Below are positions 34,773 through 45,433 of a stretch of 64,000 nt of DNA, in pieces; within the stretch, counting starts at the first letter, position 1, and each line of letters begins with the position of its first letter. A model generated the notes under the pieces. It had not been told where the DNA came from, ran no database searches, and saw only the letters and a program-made list of their open reading frames with translations. Origin of the DNA: Brachymonas denitrificans (GTDB lineage: Bacteria > Pseudomonadota > Gammaproteobacteria > Burkholderiales > Burkholderiaceae_C). Made by a program: the position numbers and the translations under genes. The stretch lies in assembly GCF_907163135.1 (NCBI RefSeq), contig NZ_CAJQUA010000001.1, forward strand, positions 1,937,001 to 2,001,000, given 5' to 3'.

Positions 34773-34948
34773 GGTGAAAGCGTCAGCAGCGGCCACAGGG
34801 GCCGGCAGGGGAAGTGGTGCCGAAAACGGCGGAAATGCGTTGCGCCAGCCGCTTGCGGGAAACGGCTGGAAATCAATGTGGATACGGGAAGGCCGCTATT
34901 GTACACCTGCCCATTTTTTATGCAAGATCGCGCCGTATACTGCGCGCC

Positions 34949-35443
34949 ATGGAAGCCTTCTTTGCCTCGCTGCTGCAGGCGCTGGCGCTGCCCCGGTACG
35001 GGCTGAGCACGGTGTTTGTAGTGGCTTTTGTCTCTGCCACGCTGCTGCCGCTGGGGTCGGAACCGGCGGTGTTCGGGCTGGTAGAGCTCAATCCCGACCT
35101 GTTCTGGCCAGCCATCCTCGTGGCCACCGCCGGCAACACGCTGGGTGGCGCGGTGAGCTGGTGGATGGGCCTGGGCGCGCACAAGGCGGTGGACAAGGCG
35201 CGCCATTCCAGCACCGATGTGCGTGCGCTGCGCTGGCTGGAGCGGCTCGGGCCCAAGGCCTGCTTCTTCGCCTGGTTGCCGGTGATCGGCGACCCGCTGT
35301 GCGCCGTGGCGGGCTGGCTCAAGCTGCCGTTCTGGCCCTGCATGGGCTGGATGGCGGCGGGCAAGTTCCTGCGCTACCTGACCATGACGGCGCTGCTGAT
35401 GTGGGCGGTGCCGGAAAGCTGGATGCACCGGCTGATGTTCTGA
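34949..35443 (+). CDS. YqaA family (DedA-like) membrane protein
   Basis: 164 residues with about four hydrophobic segments and the VSATLLPLGSEP, TAGNTLGGAVSWWMG and RLGPKACFFAWLPVIGDPLC blocks of the YqaA/DedA-related group. Its role in membrane homeostasis is not established. The ATG at 34949 is preferred because conserved sequence begins there. It has no ribosome site, and a TATACT hexamer (34936-34941) is placed so that transcription could start at or next to the ATG, which would make a leaderless message. Confidence 0.85.
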   Translation: MEAFFASLLQALALPRYGLSTVFVVAFVSATLLPLGSEPAVFGLVELNPDLFWPAILVATAGNTLGGAVSWWMGLGAHKAVDKARHSSTDVRALRWLERLGPKACFFAWLPVIGDPLCAVAGWLKLPFWPCMGWMAAGKFLRYLTMTALLMWAVPESWMHRLMF

Positions 35444-35466
35444 GGCACCGATGCGAGGACAAGGCA

Positions 35467-35498
35467 AAACCCCCGGGACCGTTTCCGGTCGCGGGGGC
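35467..35498 (-). terminator. terminator-like hairpin after the glycine-zipper lipoprotein
   Basis: CCCCCG and CGGGGG arms with an inner GACCG/CGGTC stem and one mismatch, followed on the minus strand by four T. It lies between the convergent YqaA-type gene and the lipoprotein gene and may serve both. Confidence 0.6.
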
Positions 35499-35539
35499 AG
35501 CGAAATTGCGGGAGCCTGAAGCCGGCCCGTCGTGCAGGC

Positions 35540-35764
35540 TTACTTGGTGCGGCGACCCACTTCGTGTCCGATCACGCCACCGACGGCCGCACCGCCCAGC
35601 GTATTGAGCGCACTGCCGTCGCCCACTTGCGAGCCAACGGCAGCACCGGCGCCAGCGCCGATCACAGCCCCTTTTTCTGCACGGGACAGGTTGTCCCAAG
35701 TGGAACAGCCGCTGGCCAGGGCAGCCAACGAAGCCAGGGACAGGATTGCGAGAGTTTTGCGCAT
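35540..35764 (-). CDS. small glycine-zipper lipoprotein
   Basis: 74 residues. Lipoprotein signal ending LASGC (Cys21), then a Gly-rich segment with G-x3-G repeats (AVIGAGAGAAVGSQVGDGS and GGAAVGGVIGHEVG), as in OsmB/SlyB-type outer-membrane lipoproteins. The ATG at 35762-35764 follows a clear AAAGGAGA ribosome site; the longer frame to 35965 is spurious. Probably an envelope stress lipoprotein; exact role unknown. The 228 bases between it and the kinase-fusion stop show no gene. Confidence 0.88.
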   Translation of the reverse strand: MRKTLAILSLASLAALASGCSTWDNLSRAEKGAVIGAGAGAAVGSQVGDGSALNTLGGAAVGGVIGHEVGRRTK

Positions 35765-35992
35765 GAGGGTTCTCCTTTGGGTATCACGGCCCGGCCTGGC
35801 ACGCTGGATGGCGAGCCGCACCGGTACAGCCCCATCATAGGAAGCGGTGCGGGCCGCCGTGCAACAAGAAGTGTGCGTACGGGATGCAGGCGCTGCCTGT
35901 CCGTTCGCCTGCTTGCTGCGGGCAAACGCCGCAGCTGCCAGCGGCAAGCATGCCGGCAGCGACATACATCCCGCGACGGCTGATGCGATTGC

Positions 35993-37705
35993 TTACACGG
36001 CGGCGGCCTGCGGGCCGAATCCGATGGCCCGCAGGGCACCCTCGGCCCGCAAACGGGGCCAGTCCGCCAGCACCGTGCTGTCCACCCGCACGGCGTGGGC
36101 CATCTCATCCGGAGCCAGTGGTTCGAGCGCCTGCAGCTGTCCCTCCAGCACCTGCGCATCCGCTTCGGAAGCGTCATCGCCCTGCTGCTGGCGCTGGTGG
36201 ATGCGCTGCCGCAGCACGGCTTCGGGCGCCTCGAAGGCCAGGATGCCGAACGGCACACCCGCCTGCTGCGCCAGCACACGGAACTGGTCGCGCAGTTCGC
36301 GCCGGATGAAGGTGGCATCCACCAGTACCGGGAAACCGGATGCCAGCACGCTCAGCCCCTGCTGCGCCAGATGCGCAAAGGTGCGGCGCGAGGCCTCGGG
36401 CGTGTAAATGTCCTCGGCCAGCTCGCGGCTGGACGCTTCCGGGCGCAGCCCGAACAGACGCTTGCGCTCCACGTCGGCACGCAGGCGGATCAGCCCGGTT
36501 TCGGCGATCAGGCCCTGCGTCTGCGTGCTCTTGCCCGAGCCGGACAGGCCCATGGTGATCCACAGGTAGCGCGGGCGCGGCTGCGTGCATTGGCGCGCGA
36601 GGCGCAGATAGCCATGCAGCTCGGCCTCGGCCTGTGCGCGCGCTTCGCCATCGGCCTGTCCCAGCCGCAGCGAGGCCACCTTGGCACGCACCAGTGCGCG
36701 GTAGGTCATGAAATACGGCAGCAACTCCAGCCCCGCATAGTCCCCCGTCTGCTCCAGCCAGCCGTTGAGCACGCGCCAGGCCAGATCGGCGCGTTCGCGG
36801 TGCAGCAGGTCCATCACCAGAAAGGCGATGTCGGCCATCACATCCACCCAGCGCAGCGCCGGGTCGAACTCGATGGCGTCGAACAGCAGCGGCTGCCCGT
36901 CATGCAGCATCAGGTTGCCCAGATGCAGGTCGCCATGGCATTCGCGCACCCAGCCCTGCTCCAGCCGGCGCGCCAGCAAGGGGCGCAGGCGCCGCTGTTC
37001 GTCGCGCGTCCAGCGCAGCAGCGCGCGCAGGTCCGTGCGTGTGACTATGGCGGCCTCCTGGCGCACATGGACTGGCGCCTTGCCCTGTGCACCGAAGGAG
37101 GAGGCGGCATTCGCCGTCTCGACCGCTCCTGCTCCTGCTCCTGCCGGCAAGACACGCCGCAAGGTGACAAAGTTCTCTGCCACCGCGCGCAGGATCGCCT
37201 GCGGCTGGCCGTGGCTGTCCAGCGGCGTGGCCCGGCCCGCCTGCGCGTGCAGTGCTGCCACCTGCCGCGCCAGAGCATCGACCAGCTGCGGCGTCAGCGC
37301 GTCGCGCTGCACCAGGCGGCTCAGCAACTGCTCCTGCGGAAAGCGGCGCATGCGCACCGCATGGTCCAGCAGGGGGCCGGTGCCGCCCAGCTCAGGCGCC
37401 TGCGGCGTGCCGGTGATGGGCACCACGTCCAGATACAGCTGCGGCGCGGTGCGCCGGTTGATGCGCAGCTCCTCCTCGCAGCAGCCCTGGCGCAGCGCGC
37501 GCGTGCCGAAGTCCAGAAAGTCCAGCCGCAGCGGCTTCTTGATCTTCCAGGCCAGATCGTCGGCCAGCAGCACCCAGGAGATATGCGTCTCGATGCACTG
37601 CACCTGCCCGGGATGCGCGCTGCGGCGGCGCATTTGTTCCAGCAGGGCCTGCACCATGCGGGTGGCCTGTGCCAGATCCAGCTCGCGGGAAACGGGGTCA
37701 GTCAT
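35993..37705 (-). CDS. fusion of APH-like phosphotransferase and P-loop (zeta-toxin-like) kinase
   Basis: 570 residues in two halves. The N-terminal half resembles aminoglycoside phosphotransferase/choline kinase folds, with the catalytic CHGDLHLGNLML near residue 265 and FDAIEFDPALRW. The C-terminal half is an AAA_33-type P-loop ATPase with GLSGSGKS at about 386-393. The same fusion occurs in many proteobacteria; the substrate is unknown. An Ala/Gly-rich stretch with GAGAGAVETANAASSFGAQG near residue 205 interrupts the first half. The ATG at 37703-37705 is chosen; the frame runs further upstream over a terminator and the next gene. Confidence 0.87.
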   Translation of the reverse strand: MTDPVSRELDLAQATRMVQALLEQMRRRSAHPGQVQCIETHISWVLLADDLAWKIKKPLRLDFLDFGTRALRQGCCEEELRINRRTAPQLYLDVVPITGTPQAPELGGTGPLLDHAVRMRRFPQEQLLSRLVQRDALTPQLVDALARQVAALHAQAGRATPLDSHGQPQAILRAVAENFVTLRRVLPAGAGAGAVETANAASSFGAQGKAPVHVRQEAAIVTRTDLRALLRWTRDEQRRLRPLLARRLEQGWVRECHGDLHLGNLMLHDGQPLLFDAIEFDPALRWVDVMADIAFLVMDLLHRERADLAWRVLNGWLEQTGDYAGLELLPYFMTYRALVRAKVASLRLGQADGEARAQAEAELHGYLRLARQCTQPRPRYLWITMGLSGSGKSTQTQGLIAETGLIRLRADVERKRLFGLRPEASSRELAEDIYTPEASRRTFAHLAQQGLSVLASGFPVLVDATFIRRELRDQFRVLAQQAGVPFGILAFEAPEAVLRQRIHQRQQQGDDASEADAQVLEGQLQALEPLAPDEMAHAVRVDSTVLADWPRLRAEGALRAIGFGPQAAAV

Positions 37706-37720
37706 GAAAATGCGTCCGGC

Positions 37721-37754
37721 AAAAAAAGAACAGGCAGCCGAGGGGGCTGCCTGT
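37721..37754 (-). terminator. intrinsic terminator of the SQR operon
   Basis: Perfect ten-pair stem ACAGGCAGCC / GGCTGCCTGT with a five-base loop, followed on the minus strand by TC and seven T. It ends the methyltransferase / SQR / membrane protein transcript before the kinase fusion gene. Confidence 0.93.
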
Positions 37755-37770
37755 CCATTGTGCCAGCGCC

Positions 37771-38124
37771 TCAGGCCAGCGAGTTTCTGCCGCCTCCGCG
37801 CAGCAGCGTGAGCAGCGGCCACAGGAAGGCAAATGCACCGGCCGCCCAGGCCACGCCGATCATCAGCAGGTTGCCCCAGTCGATCCAGTAGCCCATGTCG
37901 GCAAACGACGCCTTGGTCCAGGCCGGCGTGACGACGAAGATGAAGGCGCCGAACAGCAGCGCCAGCCAGAAGGCCAGCGAGAAGTTGCGGCCCCAGGCCG
38001 CGCGCGGGCGGCGCAGCGCCGGCAGCATGAGCACGGCCCAGATCACCGCGCTGGCAATCAGCCAGGGCAGGATGGTCATGCCCAGTTCCCACAGGATATT
38101 CAGAGTCAGCCAGATTTCATACAT
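37771..38124 (-). CDS. small membrane protein of the SQR operon
   Basis: 117 residues with four likely membrane helices (about 15-35, 48-66, 78-92 and 90-108, the last two close together) and a short basic loop LRRPRAAWGR. No motif is recognised. It starts 18 bases after the SQR stop and is followed by a strong terminator, so it belongs to that operon. A role as membrane anchor or quinone-side partner for the exported SQR is possible but only inferred. Confidence 0.75.
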   Translation of the reverse strand: MYEIWLTLNILWELGMTILPWLIASAVIWAVLMLPALRRPRAAWGRNFSLAFWLALLFGAFIFVVTPAWTKASFADMGYWIDWGNLLMIGVAWAAGAFAFLWPLLTLLRGGGRNSLA

Positions 38125-38142
38125 GATGTGTTCTCCTCCCGA

Positions 38143-39468
38143 TCAGACGCGGCCCTTGAGCACCGCCACATAGGCAGGCTTGAGCAGGCGGTATTTCATG
38201 AGCCAGGCCATGTAGCTTTCCTGCAGCGGCTCGATCATGGGCAGGGACGGGATCAGCTTGCCGTCGTAGTCGAACTCGATCAGCATGGCCGAGCCCTCGC
38301 GCACCAGCATCGGGCAGGAGGTGTAGCCGTCGAACACCTGGTCGGGGGCCTGGCCGGCAATGGCGCGCGCCAGGTGGTTGGCCACCAGCGGTGCGCTTTT
38401 CTTGACGGTGGCAGCCGTCTTGCCGCGCGGCGTGCCGTTCACGTCGCCGATGCCGAACACATTGGGGTAGCGCTTGTGCTGCAGCGTGGCCTTGTCCACT
38501 TCCAGCCAGCCGCCGCCGGCCATCGGGCCTTCCTTCCAGGCCAGGTCGCTGTTCTTGACACAGTCCGGCGCACGCATGGGCGGAACGGCGTGCAGGAAAT
38601 CATAGGCCTGCTCGACGCGGCCGGCCGGCGTTTCGAAGTACGCCTTGCGGCCGCCGATATCGACGCCCACCAGCTTGCTTTCGTAATCGGTCCTGACACC
38701 GAGTTTTTCCCAGCGCGCCAGCACGTTGTCGTTGACGGCCTTGACACCGAAGATGTTCTTCACGCCGGACTTGAACATCACCTGCGACTGCTCCAGCTTG
38801 CCGGCGCGCTTGAGACGGTCGCACACCATGAAGGTCATCTTCAGCGGGGCGCCGGCGCATTTGAGCGCGGTGGCGGGCAGCGTCATGACGGCCTGGCCGC
38901 CCTTGGAGACGTATTCCTGCATGGCCTTCCAGGTCGCTTCGGCGGCCTGCGGGCTCGGGTAGACACTGGCCAGGCCGTTGCTGCCGATGGCGTTCAGGTC
39001 CATGCCCTCGATCAGGTTCCAGTCCATCACCAGGCCGGTGGCCACCACCAGATAGTCGTACTTGATCTTCTGGCCGCCAGCGGTGGTGATGGTGTTGGCG
39101 GGCGCGTCGATCTCGGCCACCATCTCCTTCACCCAGGTGATGCCGGAGGGGTGGAAATCGGCATTGCGGTCGCGCACCTTCTCGATCGGCCAGACGCCCG
39201 AAGCCACCAGCGTGTAGCCCGGCTGGTAGTTGTGCTCTTCCTTGCCGTCCACGATGGTGATCTTCGCGCCGTCGAGCATGCTGCTCAGGCGGTTGGCCAT
39301 GGCAATGCCGCCCAGGCCGCTGCCCAGGATGACGATATGCGCATTGGTCTTGATCTTGCTTGCGGCCAGTGCCGGCTGCGTGATGCTGGCTGCACCGGCC
39401 ACTACCGAGCCTGCGCCCAGGGCCTGCAGCAGCTTGCGGCGGCTTTGGTTGGATACCTTGTTATCCAT
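38143..39468 (-). CDS. sqr: type II sulfide:quinone oxidoreductase with Tat signal
   Basis: 441 residues, two-dinucleotide-binding flavoprotein. A Tat-like signal (SRRKLLQALGAGS, cleavage after ALA near residue 36) precedes the FAD motif VILGSGLGG. Cys204 in KCAGAPLK and Cys385 in GYTSCP match the two redox cysteines of type II SQR (human SQOR pattern). The enzyme oxidises sulfide to a persulfide and passes electrons to quinone. Export by Tat is unusual for this class and recalls the FccB subunit of flavocytochrome c, but no cytochrome partner gene is beside it. The ATG at 39468 has a GAGGAAAGG ribosome site; an in-frame GTG nine bases earlier is less likely. It follows a methyltransferase gene by 53 bases. 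Confidence 0.85.
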   Translation of the reverse strand: MDNKVSNQSRRKLLQALGAGSVVAGAASITQPALAASKIKTNAHIVILGSGLGGIAMANRLSSMLDGAKITIVDGKEEHNYQPGYTLVASGVWPIEKVRDRNADFHPSGITWVKEMVAEIDAPANTITTAGGQKIKYDYLVVATGLVMDWNLIEGMDLNAIGSNGLASVYPSPQAAEATWKAMQEYVSKGGQAVMTLPATALKCAGAPLKMTFMVCDRLKRAGKLEQSQVMFKSGVKNIFGVKAVNDNVLARWEKLGVRTDYESKLVGVDIGGRKAYFETPAGRVEQAYDFLHAVPPMRAPDCVKNSDLAWKEGPMAGGGWLEVDKATLQHKRYPNVFGIGDVNGTPRGKTAATVKKSAPLVANHLARAIAGQAPDQVFDGYTSCPMLVREGSAMLIEFDYDGKLIPSLPMIEPLQESYMAWLMKYRLLKPAYVAVLKGRV

Positions 39469-39521
39469 CGTCTTCACCCTTTCCTCTTCTCAAAACCTCA
39501 TGCTGCCGGTGCCGGAGCCTT

Positions 39522-40223
39522 TCAGCGCCGGCGCAGCAGCGTCACGTGCATGGGGCGCACGAAGCGGGCCCCCTCCTCGGTCATGTGCGGCCCGAAAAGG
39601 GCCTGCACCCTGATGCGTGTGGCTTCGTCGAAGCGCCGGTCGGCATAGGTCACGTCGACCATGCGGCGCTCGAAATCGGCAAAATCCCGGTACGCCACCG
39701 GCACGTCGAAATACACATCGCTCACCCGGTCCCAGCGGCCGTTGGCGGCCGCCTTGTCCACCAGCGCCTGCGCGGCGGCGCGCACCGTGCCCTCGTCATT
39801 GAATACGCGCACCAGCTCGTTCAGGTCGCCGGCATAGACCGGCTCGGAGACATACCAGTAGCCGCCCGGCTTGAGCACACGCTCGATCTCCGCCATCGCC
39901 TCGTCCATCCGCTCCAGCGGCACGTGGTGCAGCGACTTGAGCATGATGGCCAGATCGAAGCTGGCATCCGGCGCAGGAATCGCCTGCGCGCCGGCCTCGA
40001 CAAACTCCAGCCGCTCGGCCGGATTGGCCATGTTGGCCGCATGCTGGATTCGGTCCACCTCCAGCCCGGTGACATGACATTGCGGATACTGCCGCAGCAG
40101 GTCGCGCGACAGCCGCGCATTGCCGCAACCCAGTTCGATGATGCGCTGCGCCTGCAGCGGCACCAGTTCATTCAGCAGGATCAGTTCGTTGGTGAGCTGG
40201 CGGGGAGAGGACATACCGTTCAT
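39522..40223 (-). CDS. class I SAM-dependent methyltransferase
   Basis: 233 residues with the SAM-binding fold: IIELGCGNARLSRDLL (motif I), GLEVDRIQ, then FDLAIMLKSLHHVP (motif post II) and VLKPGGYWYVSEP (motif III). The acceptor cannot be told. It is the first gene of a three-gene operon with a type II SQR and a membrane protein; a thiol, sulfide or quinone acceptor would fit but is speculation. It is divergent from the glycine riboswitch. A TATAAT on the minus strand at 40284-40289 may be its -10. Confidence 0.88.
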   Translation of the reverse strand: MNGMSSPRQLTNELILLNELVPLQAQRIIELGCGNARLSRDLLRQYPQCHVTGLEVDRIQHAANMANPAERLEFVEAGAQAIPAPDASFDLAIMLKSLHHVPLERMDEAMAEIERVLKPGGYWYVSEPVYAGDLNELVRVFNDEGTVRAAAQALVDKAAANGRWDRVSDVYFDVPVAYRDFADFERRMVDVTYADRRFDEATRIRVQALFGPHMTEEGARFVRPMHVTLLRRR

Positions 40224-40374
40224 GCACTGCCTGCCGCAAACCCGTTTTGTAAAGGGTTTACAGCTTTGATTTCAATAAGTTACATTATATTGACAAATGA
40301 AATATGGAGTCTGGGGTTAACCCTTGTTCGCTGTTTTTCATGGAGCGTTCTGCCGCAAACTGGTCTGAACTTTT

Positions 40375-40380
40375 TATAAT
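40375..40380 (+). promoter_or_regulatory. probable -10 element of the gcvTHP operon
   Basis: Perfect TATAAT at 40375-40380 places the transcription start near 40387, immediately before the first riboswitch aptamer. The -35 region (around 40348-40357) is weak. An isolated GGGTTAACCC palindrome lies upstream at 40314-40323. Confidence 0.65.
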
Positions 40381-40384
40381 TCCG

Positions 40385-40605
40385 CCATTGTCAGGAGAGC
40401 GCCAGTCCCCTAGCGGGCAGGCCGCCGAAGGCGCGCGGACGCAAGATCCGCCAGAAACGCTCAGGTACCGAGGACTGACAGCCACTTTCCGCAAGGAGAG
40501 TGTGTCGTGCTGGAGAGTGCGGAGCGTTGCCACGGCAATGCCTGCCACCGAAGGAGCAAGCGGCCGATCGCGGTGGCGAATCTCTCAGGTAAAGTGGACA
40601 GCGCG
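40385..40605 (+). promoter_or_regulatory. tandem glycine riboswitch with extra linker hairpin
   Basis: Two glycine aptamers in series upstream of gcvT. Aptamer I: P1 arms TGTCA (40389-40393) and TGACA (about 40476-40480), GGAGAG at 40394, GCCGAAGGCGC near 40424, AAACGCTCAGGTA and GGACTGACA. Aptamer II: P1 arms GTGCT (40507-40511) and AGCGC (40600-40604), GGAGAG at 40512, CACCGAAGGAGCAAGC, GAATCTCTCAGGTA and GGACAG. Glycine binding normally turns on gcv expression. The linker is about 26 bases and folds as an eight-pair hairpin CACTTTCC-GCAA-GGAGAGTG (40483-40502) with a GNRA loop; most linkers are short. The rest of the leader to gcvT shows no separate gene. Confidence 0.93.
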
Positions 40606-40664
40606 GCCCCGCAGCGGGTGTCGGCCCGTTGCTGCCTGTCCTATTTCCTTGAAAGCGAGACGCC

Positions 40665-41786
40665 ATGGCCTCTGACGACCTGTACCTCACCCCGCTCAAC
40701 GCGCTGCACCTCGAACTCGGCGCCCGCATGGTGCCTTTTGCCGGCTACAGCATGCCGGTGCAATATGCCGGCCTGATGGCCGAACACCAGCACACCCGCA
40801 CTGCCGCCAGCCTGTTCGACGTATCGCACATGGGCCAGTTGCGCCTGTCCGGCCCCGACGCCGCAGCCGCGTTCGAAAGGCTGATGCCGGTGGACGTGCA
40901 GGGCCTGGGCGTGAACAAGCAGCGCTACGGTCTGCTGCTCAACGAGGCCGGCGGCATTCTGGACGACCTGATGTTCGTCAACACCGGCGAGGACCTGTTC
41001 GTGATCGTGAACGGTGCCTGCAAGGTGAACGATCTGGCCCACATGCAGGCGAAGATCGGCGATCGCTGCACCATCACCCCCATGCCCGACCATGCACTGC
41101 TGGCACTGCAGGGCCCGCAGGCGGTGGACGTGCTCAAGCGCCTGGCGCCCGGCGTGGAAAGCCTGGTGTTCATGACCGGCGGCAACTTTGCCTGGGGCGA
41201 GGTGCCGCTGTTCGTCACGCGCAGCGGCTACACCGGCGAGGACGGATTCGAGATTTCCCTGCACAAGGACCAGGCCGAGGCCTTTGCCCGCGCCCTGCTG
41301 GCCGAGCCCGAAGTCAAGCCCGCGGGCCTGGGCGCACGCAACTCGCTGCGCCTGGAAGCCGGCCTGTGCCTGTACGGCAATGACCTGGACGAAACCACCA
41401 CGCCGGTCGAGGCTGCCATCAACTGGGCGATGCAGAAGGTGCGCCGCACCGGCGGCGAGCGCGCGGGCGGTTTTCCGGGTGCCGATTTCGTGCTGGCCCA
41501 GCTCGACGGCCGCCTGCCCACCGAGCGCCTGCGCGTCGGCCTGATCGCCAGGGAGCGCGTGCCGGTGCGTGAGCCGGCCGAGCTGCAGAACATGGACGGC
41601 CAGAAGGTCGGCCAGGTCACCAGCGGCCTGCTCAGCCCCACGCTCAACCAGCCCATCGCCATGGGCTACGTCAAGCCCGACTATGCGGCCGAAGGCACCG
41701 AACTGTTTGCCATGGTGCGCGGCAAGCCGGTGCCCATGACCGTGACCCGGATGCCGTTCGTGCCGACGCGTTACTACCGCGGCTGA
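40665..41786 (+). CDS. gcvT: aminomethyltransferase, glycine cleavage T protein
   Basis: 373 residues; transfers the methylene group from the H-protein to tetrahydrofolate and releases ammonia. N-terminal [26 protein letters not shown] in successive blocks, then [28 protein letters not shown] and the [19 protein letters not shown] folate-domain text. First gene of gcvTHP under the glycine riboswitch; gcvH follows after 76 bases. Confidence 0.97.
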   Translation: MASDDLYLTPLNALHLELGARMVPFAGYSMPVQYAGLMAEHQHTRTAASLFDVSHMGQLRLSGPDAAAAFERLMPVDVQGLGVNKQRYGLLLNEAGGILDDLMFVNTGEDLFVIVNGACKVNDLAHMQAKIGDRCTITPMPDHALLALQGPQAVDVLKRLAPGVESLVFMTGGNFAWGEVPLFVTRSGYTGEDGFEISLHKDQAEAFARALLAEPEVKPAGLGARNSLRLEAGLCLYGNDLDETTTPVEAAINWAMQKVRRTGGERAGGFPGADFVLAQLDGRLPTERLRVGLIARERVPVREPAELQNMDGQKVGQVTSGLLSPTLNQPIAMGYVKPDYAAEGTELFAMVRGKPVPMTVTRMPFVPTRYYRG

Positions 41787-41862
41787 TTCCTGCGGCGCGG
41801 CCGGCAGTCCGGCAGCGCCAACCCCTTTCTTTATTAAATTGACACTCACCGGAGCTTTTTGC

Positions 41863-42234
41863 ATGTCCATCAAGTACACCCCCGACCACGAATGGATCCA
41901 GATCGACGGCGACATCGCCACTGTCGGCATCACCCAGCACGCCCAGGACGCCCTGGGTGACGTGGTGTTCGTCGAACTGCCCGAAGTGGGCAAGAGCTAC
42001 GCCCAGCAGGACGTGGCCGGCGTGGTCGAATCCGTCAAGGCCGCCGCCGATGTCTACATGCCGGTCAGCGGCGAAGTCACCGAAGTGAACACCGCACTGC
42101 AGGACGATCCGTCCGCCATCAACAGCGATCCGCTGGGTGCCGGCTGGTTCTTCAAGGTCAAGCTGTCCGACGCCAGCCAGCTCGACGCGCTGCTGGACAG
42201 CACCGCCTACGACGAACTGCTGAAGTCCGCCTGA
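41863..42234 (+). CDS. gcvH: glycine cleavage system H protein
   Basis: 123 residues; lipoyl carrier of the aminomethyl intermediate. The lipoylated lysine is Lys59 in [15 protein letters not shown]. The ATG at 41863 starts the family sequence [11 protein letters not shown]; an in-frame start eight codons earlier lacks conservation. It lies between gcvT and gcvP. Confidence 0.97.
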   Translation: MSIKYTPDHEWIQIDGDIATVGITQHAQDALGDVVFVELPEVGKSYAQQDVAGVVESVKAAADVYMPVSGEVTEVNTALQDDPSAINSDPLGAGWFFKVKLSDASQLDALLDSTAYDELLKSA

Positions 42235-42316
42235 TCCGGCCCTGCGCCCTTCCCGGCGACCCGCCCCTTGCTTCGGGCGTGGTCGCTGCCGTGCATTGAG
42301 TCTCCTGGAGCCACGC

Positions 42317-45208
<2,892 letters not shown>

Positions 45209-45245
45209 GCCCTGCCCGGCACGCCCTGCGGCGGTGCCGGCTTTG

Positions 45246-45280
45246 ACGGCCTGCGGGAGCCCATCCTGCAGGCCGTTTTT
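45246..45280 (+). terminator. intrinsic terminator after gcvP
   Basis: Nine-pair stem ACGGCCTGC / GCAGGCCGT with a 13-base loop, followed by five T on the + strand. A smaller hairpin GCCGGA-AAA-TCCGGC (45308-45322) follows. The remaining gap to mrpA (to 45433) shows no gene. Confidence 0.88.
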
Positions 45281-45433
45281 CATGGCCGGGAAAATCGCAG
45301 GTTTTATGCCGGAAAATCCGGCTTCATGACGATTTTTCATTAGAATCAAAGCTATACCTTCCGCAACTCATAAGGCGGATGGCCCCATCCCGGGCGCTTC
45401 TGCCCACCCCATCGCGATTTCCTTTCAGCCTGC

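Noticed and set aside
38143-39468. Flavocytochrome c sulfide dehydrogenase subunit FccB
   Set aside because: The two type II SQR cysteine motifs are present and no cytochrome subunit gene lies next to it; kept only as an alternative.
40266-40279. FNR-like box TTGAT-N4-ATAAG upstream of the methyltransferase
   Set aside because: Only one half-site fits the TTGAT-N4-ATCAA pattern, and it lies downstream of the likely -10.
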